Of a DNA stretch of 64,000 nt, positions 23,256-34,347 are shown one piece after another. A program made the translations under genes and the position numbers. This DNA comes from Rhipicephalus microplus. Taxonomy: Eukaryota > Arthropoda > Arachnida > Ixodida > Ixodidae. The notes beneath the pieces are model-generated. The model had not been told where the DNA came from. It worked only from the letters and a program-made list of their open reading frames with translations, and did not search any database. Position 1 is the first letter of the stretch. The number at the start of each line of letters is the position of its first letter. The stretch covers positions 114,863,005 to 114,927,004 of the forward strand of contig NC_134703.1 in assembly GCF_043290135.1 (NCBI RefSeq), read 5' to 3'.

Positions 23256-25033
23256 CCTGCATTAACTGATTCATTATAATAGGACTGGGTGTGCAAACAT
23301 GGACACATGAAGGGAGTTAAGACAATACAAACACCTACTAACAACTTAAGGTGCACCCTACGGCGGAAAAGAAAGAAGACACAAAAGATTATCTACGCAT
23401 GGCCACGCTATATATGTACATACCTATCTGGCACACGTGGAATATGTTTCCTTTTACACTTGAGATTAATCCATAATGTTTCTTTTTAGGATAGGCTTCT
23501 GTCCTTTTATTGCTCTAGTTATTCTCTGTGAACCTTATAGCACGTATCTACAGTCGTGCTCAATATATTGAGTTGAAACACGGAAGCGCGTGGCCTCACG
23601 AGCACAAAGAATGTGTATGGCTTCAACTAAGCCTCATTTCTACTAAATTATTTTTGTAATGCTATGTGGGAGGGTTTACGAGTCAGGGAACAGCGTTTAC
23701 TTAACAAGATAAGGGCTTGTGGAAGCCATATTCGTGACCTTGGAGCCCATGAGGCCACTAGCTCCCGTGTCGCATGTCCTAGGGCGTCCACAGAACTTTC
23801 TGTAGGCGGTGCGTCTGCAGGGGTGGGGAGTGGAGGCTGTGGCATGGTAGGCAAACAGCACCGACAGTCTTTATATAACTGCCGTATTGTGACCAGCAAG
23901 ATTAGTGAGTTGTGTGTAATGTACAAAGCTGTCTGGCAAACCTGAAGGCCGTTGAAGGCTGGCAATCCTGAATCTTGAAGGCGCTAATCGAGCTCTGTAG
24001 CTCATAGCTACTGCATAGAAAAATATAATTTCCAGGGGGTGGGAGAAGCATCTGCTTCTCCCTTGCCCGTGTGCATGAGCGCGAAAGTACTTTATATGCT
24101 ACACCTAGCCTGCCAAAGTGTGTCAAAATGGTTCCTCAGTCCCAGGTTGACATCAATGCCCCACGGGCCTGCGCTTCATCAAGCGTATGCATACAAGTGC
24201 GGCAGTGGCTTAGCCTGAAATTATTCTCTTCGTGTGTGTGTGTGGGGGGGGGGGTACACCTTCACGACCCCCTCTCCTGGCTACGGCCGTGATTCATGGT
24301 CACAGGGGGATGACCAAATCTCCTGACCCTGAGGTGTGCACATGCAGTCCCAGCGTACTTAACGTGAAAGTTTTTTCCTTCTTTCATTATGTTACTGCCT
24401 CTGTATAGTGTATTGTCTTGCTAGAAGGCTATTTGGCACGCCAATAATATGTTTTGTTATTTTTACTGAACATAATAATAATCACTGTAGTGATGATAAT
24501 CACCGGCCCAAAACAATGCCATCCCTTTTGAAGTAAACCTGGATCCTCGAACCGATGATGTGACGTAGTCGTAAACCGTACAAATAATTAAAAAAAAGAA
24601 GACGTTTCAGATACGGAAAGAGCGGTCGTGCAACTCGACAAGCTGGTCGGGAACGAAGGTTGTTTTAACGCTCTCTCCCAAAAGAGAAGTGGGCAACCGT
24701 CGGTTGTGTGCTGGCGGCTTTTCTTTCTTTGTTGATTGCCCTCCCACGCCGAGCCCGCTGTAGACAGAGAGGGAGAGAGATGGCGCACGCGAGAGCTTCG
24801 TCTTGTTCGCCGAACTGGAAGCACGGCGTGCCGCGTTTTGAAGCGTCCGAAATTGCTTTCTTTGTCCGGGTGATAGCTGGTTGGAAGGGCGAGGCGTCGT
24901 TTTTGGCCGCGTGACACGAATGTTCCCTCTTCAGGCGAGACGTTACAAAGGGTCGCACGGAAAGGCCAAACGCATTTGGGTGGAAACAACAAGACGGGGG
25001 CAGCGTGATTTGCACTTCGTGAGTCTATGTGGC

Positions 25034-25187
25034 CAGGGGCGGCGCCTGATTTTTTTTTTTTTTTTTTTTTGCTACGGGGGCACCCACGGCAAGTGAGTTC
25101 CTTCGGGCGGGGGGTGTAAATTTGGGGGTAGGTGGTCTTTAGCCCCCCCCCCCCCCTTCCCAATACTCCACGCTGGCTCTGCCCCTG
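25034..25187. mobile_element. MITE-like element with CAGGGGC termini
   Basis: The left end CAGGGGCGGCGCCTG and the reverse complement of the right end, CAGGGGCAGAGCCAGC, are inverted repeats. The interior has a T22 run and a C14 run. A spurious minus-strand reading frame (24588-25337) runs through it. Confidence 0.55.
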
Positions 25188-25361
25188 TTTGTGGCATGCA
25201 TGTCGTGACCATATTCCGAAATCGCCTATGGGAGACTTAAACGTGTGCTTCCCCCCTATAGGAGTATTAACTACAACTAACAAACAATGATGCCAAGGAA
25301 GGTGTGGGGGATGTTGTTTATAATAATTGTAATGCAAGTTTGCAGAAAGAAAAGTGGACGA

Positions 25362-25590
25362 AAATATAACTTGTCCCTGGCATGGCTGAACCAGCGACCG
25401 TCGACCTCGGTTGATAGAGCACCGTGCGCGTTATTCGAAGGTCACAAGTGCGGTCCCTGCCCACGACAAGTTGTCCCTTTCATCCCATTTTCTTTCTTCA
25501 CAATTACATTACAATGACTTCTCAAAACATACCCTATACTTGGCATCTATGTCTGTTACTATTCTCATTAATATTGTGTCTAACAAAGGA
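25362..25590 (+). mobile_element. Second tRNA-derived SINE family
   Basis: GAACCAGCGACC is followed by an A-box-like TCGGTTGATAGAGCACC, a B-box-like ATTCGAAGGTCACAAGT, then GACAAGTTGTCCCTTTCATC and a tail ending ATTAATATTGTGTCTAAC. The layout is that of a tRNA SINE distinct from the one at 7826. From memory it resembles a widespread tick SINE; that needs a search. Confidence 0.55.
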
Positions 25591-26546
25591 AACAAGCACC
25601 TACATTTCCCCTTCTTTCGTTCTTCTATTCGTTAATTCTACACGTCCGTCGCAATTGATCACGCTGAATGCGATACATACCAATAATGTTATGTTATGTT
25701 ACTCTACGAGAATATCGCGTATACATGCTCTGAAGAAAGTTTCATTGGACAACAATACCGCAGACAAGCACAAGAACGGTGCATTTCTTTTACACTAATG
25801 CTGTCAATGAGCTTTACCAGCAAGTGCTAATAGTAACCATTGCAGTAGAGATAGCAGTATAGCAATAGGAGTAACTATAGGCATATTACCAGTAGTTCGT
25901 TCGGGAAATAAAGGACAACGCTGTTATTGTGATTGTCGCAACTGTCCTGCCGTCGTGGACAAAAACTAAAATGAGGTATTAAAGCAGGTGGAGTGTGCAA
26001 AGAATAAAACAAATAAAACTACAAATGAAATAACGTTTGCACCAATTCATTCGTAGCGTACATGTGATGTCCTCGGCATGCAGTTGTTCGTATAAGTGCA
26101 ATGTATACGCGTTACAGATGTTACGCCCTACATGCCGCCCGATCTGCATAACAAATCAATCCGCCCTCTTACGTCAATCTCCTCGAAGCGCTTGTTACTG
26201 TCATTTCTACATTACAGAGTAAACAGCGAGTCTCGATCCAGCTGTCTCTCGAAGTCTTACTGTGCTATTTCTGCGGCGTACTTCCTTTCATCTGGATGGC
26301 GCTGTGGACGGACAGATCGATGAATCGATGTGCGCGACTTCCCTGCCCCGCGTGAAGCGACAGTGTACGTCACCACGTCCCACCCTATGGCCGTGCATCC
26401 GAAGCTACCGAAAGCATTCTGAAACATTAATCGTCGCGTTCTGATGCACCAGCTCCCGCCAACATATCAAACATGTTATAGAGGAGTAGCGGTGCGTTGT
26501 TTCCGTTTAAGCTTAAGGCAACGGACAGCGAACAAAAAGACGTAAA

Positions 26547-26760
26547 ACTCGGCTGCGGATCCACAGGTCGCGGGATCGAATCCCGGCTGCGGAGGCTGCA
26601 TTTTCGGTGGAGGCGAAAATGCTGTATACGCCCGTGTGTTCAGATTTGGGTGCACGTTAAAGAACCCCGGGTGGTCGAAACTTTCGGAGCCCTCTACTAC
26701 GGCGCCTCTCATAATCATGTGGTGGTTTTGGGACGTTAAACCCCACGTATCAATCAATCA
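26547..26760 (+). mobile_element. tRNA-derived SINE, 5' truncated
   Basis: Begins within the tRNA-like head (ACTCGGCTGC), has an intact B-box-like GGGATCGAATCCCGG, the full conserved body and the tail ACGTATCAATCAATCAG. Confidence 0.85.
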
Positions 26761-28299
26761 GAAGACGAGGAAAGCTTGACTGTACGATTAACTAATGTTA
26801 CGATTAAATGGACGATTATGTTCATAGCACTGGCTAAGAAAAAAAGATTAATGTGCGAGTGACAAGTAAATACTGATTAGGGACCTTACCCATGCGACAT
26901 CCACGTCCGTTGGAGGCTGCTGCGGCTGGTTCTTTATAGCGTCGTCACAAACGTAAATAAATCTCCTCTCCCTCTTCCTGTAGGAACAGCTCATTGCCAC
27001 TCAGCAGCTGACACTTAATTTTGTTTATCTATGTATGTACTTATGATTTCATTCTTTATTCGTTAACCCGGTGTAAGAAATTCATTGACACGATTGCGCC
27101 AATTACGATTTTCATTTTTCTTCAGTTCATTATTACGTAAAGCGCGAACGGCCGCCACGAACCTCTGAAGGACGCAGGGCGAACGCTTTTACTGACAGCG
27201 GGAGTGTTTTCCACTTCAAACTCACATGCAAATAAAGATGTCACTACACGAGCAAACAATAATAAAAAAAAATTCTCAATCGTCGCTTAGCGCCCGTCCT
27301 TTTGTTCTTCAATCGTCCTTTTCCCCTTCCGCTTCGCGTAATGTCGAACTTGACAACTTGTCCGGTTATAGTTCGTCACTTTGCTGTTCATCTGTCGACT
27401 GTACCGTGGGTATTTGTCTGCTTGGTTGTATTTATTTATTCACTTAAAGCTTCAAGAGCACGATTGTTGAGCATTTGCATACCCCCAACGAAGTACAGCC
27501 GTTCCCCAGCATCTCCCCGTTGCAAGAATAGGTCACTAGAAAAGCGTGACCAGTAGATTAATATTGCAGTGCTCGACGTTCAACTGAATGGAAGCGTCGC
27601 GGATGGGCTATGGTTGTGCACCAATGCACCATCGTGTTGGAGAACATGTATCTACGAGTATATGTGCTCAGTGCAAAGACTAGTGTGCACATTTGTATAT
27701 ATAGTTCTAACGAAGACAAGCTTCAAGTGCAGTTCGCTCGAGATATTTGTCGTACGTGCGATGTGCAACGTAAATTACGGAAGCGTCGTAGATGGTAATT
27801 AAGCGGCGTATATAGGATGTAAGTCTTTTCCATGCACGAACGCTGTCATGATTAGACAGATAGATTGTGGTAGATAGTATACATTAGTGCTAAAGCTGTC
27901 ATTAAATAGGAGTATCGAGCTTATTCATGACAGTAAGTCACGTCGAAACGACAAAACGGTCACTTACTGTGAACTCCGCCTAAGGGGACACTAAAGGGAA
28001 ACAATGACTTTGTTTAGATTGAAAAACTGCACTCAAAGAACTCCAGTGACATAAGTTTCACTGCCATACGTTCAGTATTAGCGAGGGAAATCAAGGTTTA
28101 ACTTTCATTTCTAAATTTCGCGCCTAAATCTCAACGTGTGACGTAACATATTTTAAATTTTATTTTTTGATATTTTCGCGACATTGGCTCGATGAAATTT
28201 TCTGCGACCGCTTGTGAAAGAACTGTGCGAGACCGTGCTGTGTAGTCTCGAGGTGACTATTCATACTTGTCTTTCTTACTCCTCTTCTTTTCTATCTCT

Positions 28300-28400
28300 T
28301 TCCGTTCTATTATTCTCCTTTTCATCCACCCCGAGTGTAGGGTAGCCAACCGAGCCAAGCTTGGTTAACCTCCCTGCCTTTCCTCTCTATTTATCTCTCT
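28300..28400 (-). repeat. Dispersed repeat copy, GGAAAGGCAG family, minus
   Basis: The reverse complement reads GAGGAAAGGCAGGGAGGTTAAC, then GGCTACCCTACACTCGGGG. It matches 46190-46280 closely in order and spacing and ends in a CT/GA microsatellite. Confidence 0.6.
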
Positions 28401-28927
28401 CTCTCTCTCTGAGACTTGGTATGCTAGGTCTACGGCATCCGCAGATGACAATGTGCTTCAGTTTTGTAGATCAGAAGCGTCGTAGGACCCACAGTAGACG
28501 CCTTCAAAGTTTACGACGTGTTTGGTTCGGAAATCTCGAGGTGGCGCTTCCGTCTGCATTTTATTTTCGCGCGTTTTTCTCTCTAACCAATTAAGCGTCG
28601 TGTCGCGGCGGTAAGAGCGTTGCTTGCGGGCTTGGGAAATTGTACTCTACTAATACGCGAAAAATTGTCTTGCTCTTTGTGTCCCTTCAATGTCCGCAAA
28701 CTAGCAGCCCTCGACATTACAGATTTATAGACGACATGTAGCCTGCTATGGATTATATGGACCAGCGGATTATCGGTAGCGAGTGGTTGTGTACGTTGTG
28801 CTATAAAGCAATACGATCGTTCAATCTTGCCAGTGCTTTTCGGGTCGGAATGCGAGAAAACGTTTATGCAGTCAGTGGTGTCATGCGCTGAAGTACCGTG
28901 ACGCTGAATGCATAAGCTGGGAACTTC

Positions 28928-28974
28928 ATTGATTGATTGATTCATTGATTGATTGATTGATTCATTCATTCATT
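28928..28974 (+). repeat. (GATT)n / (CATT)n microsatellite
   Basis: Tandem GATT units changing to CATT. Confidence 0.9.
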
Positions 28975-29616
28975 AAAAAGTGATACTATTGGTCGATTTA
29001 CTATGCCCTCGGAGCCACGTATATACAACATGTATGAACACTTCCCACTTGTAAATATCATATTCGATTATAAGACACAAGTCTCTTTTTAAAAGACAAA
29101 TTCAACAACATGAAATGCATTTCACAACATACTACACTACCGCGCACTATGTGTTGAACTCGTGGAAAAAAAAAAGAATTTCGCGCTCTTATGTATTGTC
29201 ATTTTGAAAGAGCACTTGCTTTTGCGAAAACTGCAGTAAGGCAGCAAGTGATGAAGGAGAAAAGAAGCAACGCCTGGAAAGGCGCGTGTACTTCTAACTG
29301 ATTTATATCTAGAACACACAGATGAGATAAATCAATCGGCAGCGTGTTTCTGCACGGTGCTTCGATCTTCCCTCTCATTCACAATTTCGGTAAAATATTG
29401 ACCTACAAGGAACCTAGCACTGCGTATTTTTCAAGTGACAGTTTAGCGGTCTGAATTAATTTATAGCGCGGTTTATCGGTAAGTTCATTTAGAGCTGGTT
29501 TGCTGCATAAGAATAAGTATATGGGCGCCGTGTACATCTGTGCCTCTCCAATATAGGGATAATATATGTTTAGAATGAATTGTGAATGCTTTAGATCAGC
29601 GCACTCTATCTGTCCC

Positions 29617-29745
29617 GACGATAGTTATAGCGCGAGAACAAAGCGACGACACAGAGACAAGAAGGACACGGAAGACACGTGCGCTTCTTCTTCTGTTCTT
29701 CTTGTCTCTGTGTCGTCGTTTTGTTCTCGCGCTATAACTATCGTC
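29617..29745. repeat. Near-perfect foldback, about 47-bp arms
   Basis: The left arm starts GACGATAGTTATAGCGCGAG and runs to about 29664. The right arm (29699-29745) is its reverse complement, ending GCGCTATAACTATCGTC with about one mismatch. The loop is about 35 bp. It is followed by ACCAACTAGCCCAAG, a string also found at 61365-61376 after the Penelope-like end, so it is probably Penelope-derived. Confidence 0.8.
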
Positions 29746-30044
29746 ATGCCATACCAACTAGCCCAAGCTGCCACGCTTCTATCTGTCCCCTCGTGCAAAC
29801 ACCTTTCGTGTATTTCAGGTCAATGATGTTCCCGTAAGGCCTCATGTCAGTGCCACGTGTTTTTGGTCAAAAACTTAATCTTTTTGTCAAATTTGAGCAA
29901 ATATTTCATCATCGCTAACTTATGGCGTCATTCATCGGCGAATTCGGAGTGAACCACGAACTCTGCGCCGGAGTCTCTGGCGGAGGGCAACAGAAGGGAA
30001 TCTGTACCAACAGAACACGCGCGTTCCATCTTCTGGATGGATGG

Positions 30045-30187
30045 ATGGAAAAACTTTATTTCGTCAGAAAGCAACTGAGGATGATTCCGTGTTAGATGGC
30101 CATCAACCCAAGGTTGGCGGCGACCTGTGTTGCCCACTCCACGACCCTTAACTGGACGACTGGGTCTGAGCTGGTCAACACGGCCTC
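30045..30187 (-). pseudogene. LINE ORF2 C-terminal tail and 3' UTR, part 1
   Basis: The minus strand encodes the end of a LINE protein: VLTSSDPVVQLRVVEWATQV, AANLGLMAI and a stop, then a 3' UTR with AATAAAGTTTTTCC and a (CCAT)n tail. The reading frame continues across the LTR element at 35028, which shows the LTR element inserted into it. Confidence 0.8.
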
Positions 30188-30867
30188 TGTTATGCCAGCG
30201 AGTCCTCGTCAAACGACCGTGCCTCTGAAAAAGGCAATCTGGGTCAAGGCCAGCCCGCAGTCTGCCTGGCGCGATCACCTCGACGGCGTGAACACGCGCG
30301 GCGCTCCTCTGGCCCACGTGCAGTGAGTCAGTTGCGCACGTGACAGCGAGCCGGCGTTCTCGTGCCTGGTGGTCTGACGCATGGCGCGGCGACCCCCATT
30401 GGCGGAATCTGCCCGGACGACCAGCGGCGCTTCTGATTGGACACTTTGGTTGGACCCGGTGTAAATAAAAGAAGCCCTGCGGCGCGTCGCGATCGGCGGT
30501 CCTATGTGAGAGGCGTCCCCGTGTCGGAGTGCCGACATGTGTGTGAGTCAGCGGTCTTAGGCGAAAGGCTGAACTATGTGTTAGAGAGAAGAGCTCGGCT
30601 CTTCGAGTCTCTGTCGGCCCCAGTGCCGAAATTGTAACGCCTCTGTATATATGCTGTACATAAACCTTGTTTAACTCACCGTCGTCTCGTCCGCTCGTCT
30701 TATCAGCTCTGCGCAGAAGCAGTCGCGAGCTGATAAACTTACGCTACCAAACGGCTGGTGACCTTCCCGGCGGAGTTGAAAGCAGTGGCGCCTCCGGGGC
30801 CGTGTTGGCGTCGCCGTCTTTCGCAACAGTGGTGGCTTCGGCGGGATAGGCCCGTCGTTTCTCAACA
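30188..30867 (+). repeat. 5' LTR, 680 bp
   Basis: Begins TGTTATGCCAGCGAGTCCTC and ends GTCGTTTCTCAACA. Contains TAAATAAAAG at about 30472 (TATA-like or AATAAA) and TGTATATATGCTGTACATAAA near 30644. Confidence 0.95.
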
Positions 30868-30868
30868 G

Positions 30869-30886
30869 TGGTTGGCAGCTGCGGGA
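30869..30886 (+). other. Candidate tRNA primer-binding site
   Basis: TGGTTGGCAGCTGCGGGA starts one base after the LTR. Its complement would end in CCA with a tRNA-like acceptor stem. The tRNA identity is not assigned. Confidence 0.5.
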
Positions 30887-31171
30887 TCGGCCGGCGTCAG
30901 CGACATCGATGCGGTGAGTGCCTGATGTTTTCCCCTCAGTTCACCAGACTACTCTAGCTCAGGTTGTAGTAGTTTAGAGAAGGGCTGTGTGAAGCATTGA
31001 AGTGAGCTTTGATCGTTTCAAGCCAAGTCGAAGCGCTTTGAAACCAAAGTTAATGCGGAGGGGGTAAACACGGGAGTGTGAAAAATTGCTTGCGCGTCTT
31101 GCTAGTAGGCTTATAGTGGGTACGGCAAGTAGATTCTTAACAGGGGAAACAGCAAGAGGCTAGTGTGAACG

Positions 31172-33658
31172 ATGGAAAACCTTAAAGTGAAGGAACTCAT
31201 CGAAATTTGTGAGGAACTCGGCATTACTTTGGGCCGTGCGAAACGAAAGCAAGCGATCCTTGAGATCATGAAGGATGAGGGAGTGTCGGCTGAGGAAGTC
31301 GATGAGGCCTGGGTGGATATCAAAGCACGCCGTGAGGAGGCTGAAAGGCGAGAAGTAGAAGCTCGCGAACGTGAGGAGGCTGAAAGGCGCGAAGCTCGCG
31401 AACGTGAAGAAAGGCGAGAAGCTCGCGAGCGCGAGGAGGCCGAGAGACAAGAGCGCCTAGAGTTGAAACGACTAGAATTGGCAATCCTACAGTGTTCGCA
31501 GGCGCCTAGCGTAGCTTCTCCGACGATTCAGGTCAGCGGTTTCAGAATTCGGGACCAACTGCCACCGTTCGTAGTAGGCGAGGACATGGCGAAGTATCTC
31601 GTCAAGTTTGAACACGTCTGTGAGCGAAATGCTTTGGAGCGGTGTCTTTGGGCGCGGAACCTGCTAGCTCTTCTTCCCGGCGAAGTGTCCGACGCGATAA
31701 CTTGCTTGTCTAGGGAAGCGTTTGAGAGCTATGACGAGGTTAAGGAAGTGCTCTTGAGACGTTATAAGTTGTCACCCGAGGCTTTCAGACAAAGGTTCCG
31801 GTATGCTGAAAAGGGGAATGAGTCACACGTTGACTTCGCGTTTCGTCTTAAAGCCGATTTAATTGAATGGCTCAAGGGCGAAGGTGTTTATGACGACCGC
31901 GATAAAGTGGTGGAATGCGTTGCATTGGAGCAATTCTACCGCTGCATCGAGGAGGATGTCAAACTTTGGCTGCAGGACAGACTTGGGGACGTACAGTTAG
32001 ACAAGGCAGCTGAGTTAGCTGAGGAGTATTATACTCGCCGAAAGTTGCATAGCAGGGCAGCGCGCGTTGAAAAGGATGAAAGGAAAGAGGGCTTTTCAAG
32101 GAAACCTGATCAACGGAAACCCGCTCCGCACCGTAATTTCAAGAAGGACCCGTCTCTTACGAAGGACAGTGTAGGGGAAGGGCAAACAGAAGCGGAGAAA
32201 TCGAGTGAGGTTTCTACCACACAGGCATTAGAACCGGAAAACAAACGGAAGCCGCTAATCTGCTACAACTGTAAAAAGGAAGGGCACATCGCGAGAAACT
32301 GTCAGGAAAAATTTGCCTTCGCAACGATCCGAGAATCAGAAAAAAACATGCGGTTGTTGGAGCCGTATCTCCAAGAAATTAGGGTCAATGAGAAAACGTG
32401 CCGAGCACTTAGAGACTCAGCGGCAACCATGGACGTTGTCCATCCTTCATTGGTGTCTCCGGATGACTTCACAGGAGAATGCGCGTGGATCAGGCAAGTC
32501 GCCGAGGAGCAGAGTGTTCGCTTACCAATCGCCGCCGTTGTCATTGAAGGCCCGTTCGGTAAGCTTTGCACCGAAGCGGCTGTGTCTGCCGCGCTGAATG
32601 GTCGTTTTTCTTATCTTTTCTCCAACAACTCGGAGCAGCTTCTCAAAGAGCAGGGCAAATCGTTCTTCCCCAACTTAGCGTGCATGGCTCCCACGCGATC
32701 GCAAGCGCGAAAGCTTTCGCGGAAGCTTGACTTGGTTCCATGCGGTGAACTCTCAAGTGACCTTGTCGGCGGGTCGACGGAACCCCAGAAAGGAAATTTT
32801 CCGCATGAGTCATGTGAGCAGTCACGCGAGCGGCCCGTCGCGGGAGCGGCGGGCGCGGTATGCGCTGGGGGAGACGACGTGGCGCCATTGAGTCAGAGCG
32901 AGAGGGTTGCAACGCTCTCGCCTGTAGCGGAAAGTTGGAGCGAGCTGCCGAGAGTTGATCGAGAGACGCTCATTCGAGGGCAGCGTGAGGATCTCTCGAT
33001 TGAAGCGCTAGTGGAAAGCCAAATTGAAGCGCTAGTGGAAAGCCAAATTGAAGCGCTCGTGGAAAGCCAGAAAAACACGGCAAAAGTGCTGTCGAAGGAG
33101 CACTACGAGAAATCGGGGAAGAAGCGCGCTTTTGAAGTTGATAATCAGGTAATGCGGCTGCAGCCATCCAAAAGGAACAAGCTTGAGGTTGATTGGGAAG
33201 GGCCCGCCAAAGTATTATCGAAGCCTTGCGATACAAATTATGAAGTGAAATTAGGAAGGCGGCCGGACAAAATTTACAACTTGATGAAACCATACGTTCA
33301 ACCTCAAGCGGTCGTAAATCTGTTGTTGAATGCTTCAAAGGAAGAGGAAGCAGAAATTTTGAGTTCTAGTGAGGTAATTGAAGGGGGATCGAAAGTAATC
33401 CGGGAGCAGATAAACCTAGAGCCTAGCGTAAGTGAAGGAGGACCTGAGAAAGAGGACCTGAGAAAGATTGTTTCCGAGTTTGAAGACGTGTTTTCGGACT
33501 GCCCCGGAAACATGAGGGTGATCGAACACGATATCGAGCTAAGCGGTGAGGAGTCAATCCGTAGCAAGCCGTATCGTTGTTCTCCTGTGGAACGTCGCAA
33601 GTGTGAGCCGCTCTCGGTGCCGCATAGGTATCGTCGCCTAAAAGTGGCCGGTTACTGA
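31172..33658 (+). CDS. Gag-centred polyprotein of the LTR element, 828 aa, with protease/IN/RT remnants
   Basis: One uninterrupted frame. Residues about 1-110 form an N-terminal segment with an Arg/Glu-rich coiled coil (repeated EREEAERREA-type units). Residues about 125-310 are Gag capsid-like. A CCHC knuckle is at about 364 (CYNCKKEGHIARNC). About residue 412 a protease-like LRDSAAT replaces the usual D-[ST]-G triad, so it is probably inactive. QREDLSI at about 603 is like the start of the integrase linker, and is followed by three copies of IEALVESQ. From about 654 a segment like the integrase C-terminal GPY/F module (WEGPAKVLSK) follows, then from about 765 the first part of RT (VFSDCPGN). 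The integrase core and RT active site are missing. Domain calls are by recognition. Confidence 0.88.
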   Translation: MENLKVKELIEICEELGITLGRAKRKQAILEIMKDEGVSAEEVDEAWVDIKARREEAERREVEAREREEAERREAREREERREAREREEAERQERLELKRLELAILQCSQAPSVASPTIQVSGFRIRDQLPPFVVGEDMAKYLVKFEHVCERNALERCLWARNLLALLPGEVSDAITCLSREAFESYDEVKEVLLRRYKLSPEAFRQRFRYAEKGNESHVDFAFRLKADLIEWLKGEGVYDDRDKVVECVALEQFYRCIEEDVKLWLQDRLGDVQLDKAAELAEEYYTRRKLHSRAARVEKDERKEGFSRKPDQRKPAPHRNFKKDPSLTKDSVGEGQTEAEKSSEVSTTQALEPENKRKPLICYNCKKEGHIARNCQEKFAFATIRESEKNMRLLEPYLQEIRVNEKTCRALRDSAATMDVVHPSLVSPDDFTGECAWIRQVAEEQSVRLPIAAVVIEGPFGKLCTEAAVSAALNGRFSYLFSNNSEQLLKEQGKSFFPNLACMAPTRSQARKLSRKLDLVPCGELSSDLVGGSTEPQKGNFPHESCEQSRERPVAGAAGAVCAGGDDVAPLSQSERVATLSPVAESWSELPRVDRETLIRGQREDLSIEALVESQIEALVESQIEALVESQKNTAKVLSKEHYEKSGKKRAFEVDNQVMRLQPSKRNKLEVDWEGPAKVLSKPCDTNYEVKLGRRPDKIYNLMKPYVQPQAVVNLLLNASKEEEAEILSSSEVIEGGSKVIREQINLEPSVSEGGPEKEDLRKIVSEFEDVFSDCPGNMRVIEHDIELSGEESIRSKPYRCSPVERRKCEPLSVPHRYRRLKVAGY
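33000..33071 (+). repeat. 24-bp tandem repeat, three copies, in frame
   Basis: Encodes IEALVESQ three times. It sits exactly at the point where the integrase zinc finger and core have been lost. Confidence 0.9.
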
Positions 33659-34347
33659 GGTGGAGCATGTTGCTCCACAGCGCAACTTTGACGTTCGCTA
33701 CAAAAAAAGGAAGGCTAAACGTTAATGCAGGTGCATTGAGCAGTGCGTTTAGTTAGTACCTTCTCAACCTTTCGGTTTCTGGCTGGCGATTCGGGGCCAA
33801 AATTTTGACCTCATCACGACCTGGCCTGAGCGCTCTCGTTCAGAGTGATCTCAAGGGGCCAACTTTATGTGGTATTCTAATTCGTTGCGGGGTTGTAATT
33901 GTGAAAAATTCAAGTTCTTACTTTAGGAGTCTTTTGTCCCACATGTGCCTCTTGATGTAGAGGGAACGAAATTCCGATAGACACGTAGATAGGTATTTGT
34001 TGTTCTATACTTTGTCTGGTGTTCTGTTGGGTGACCGAGGGCACTTGCTTGTGTCGTGTGTTGTCTGTTGTCGAACCGTTCTTAGCAAGTTGCAGAACCA
34101 TCGACAAGTGCTGAAACCGAAGATGGTCGGAAGAGACGAGCGAAGTTGGCCAGCAAGTTGTGGCGACCAGCCCGTGGAGCTGGGATCCGTCGTCAAAATG
34201 GGATGTGTTCCCGGAACAGTCTGGAGCTGTAGTCTCCCCATGGCCCTGGAGGCGAACCTGGAGGGACCTGGCGAACGAGCGCACCTGACATCCGAGCCCC
34301 GTGGAAGCAGCTCGTCTTTCCGGTGCATTGTCTGGCGGCGGGGGTGC
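33659..34347 (+). other. 3' internal region of the LTR element
   Basis: Non-coding as far as I can judge. A short frame (33997-34503) runs into the LTR and starts with a hydrophobic stretch, but it has no recognised domain. GGCGGCGGGGGTGC just before the 3' LTR is a weak polypurine tract. Confidence 0.5.

Larger units (their letters stand above)
22041..29600. other. Intergenic DNA between the listed repeats
   Basis: No supportable host gene. Contains an AATATT-rich patch near 22580, a GC-richer block at 24600-24930 and a long TE-poor stretch at 26760-28280. CpG dinucleotides become frequent from about 24.5 kb onward. Confidence 0.4.

Noticed and set aside
22907..23279. 109-codon plus-strand frame rich in Pro
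   Set aside because: Antisense shadow of the LINE tail at 23042-23255.
24588..25337. 249-codon minus-strand reading frame
   Set aside because: It runs through the T22 and C14 tracts of a MITE-like element (Lys8 and poly-Gly stretches), has no domain and no splice context.
28583..28969. 128-codon minus-strand frame starting MNESINQSMNQSI
   Set aside because: The start is read from the GATT/CATT microsatellite; no domain follows.
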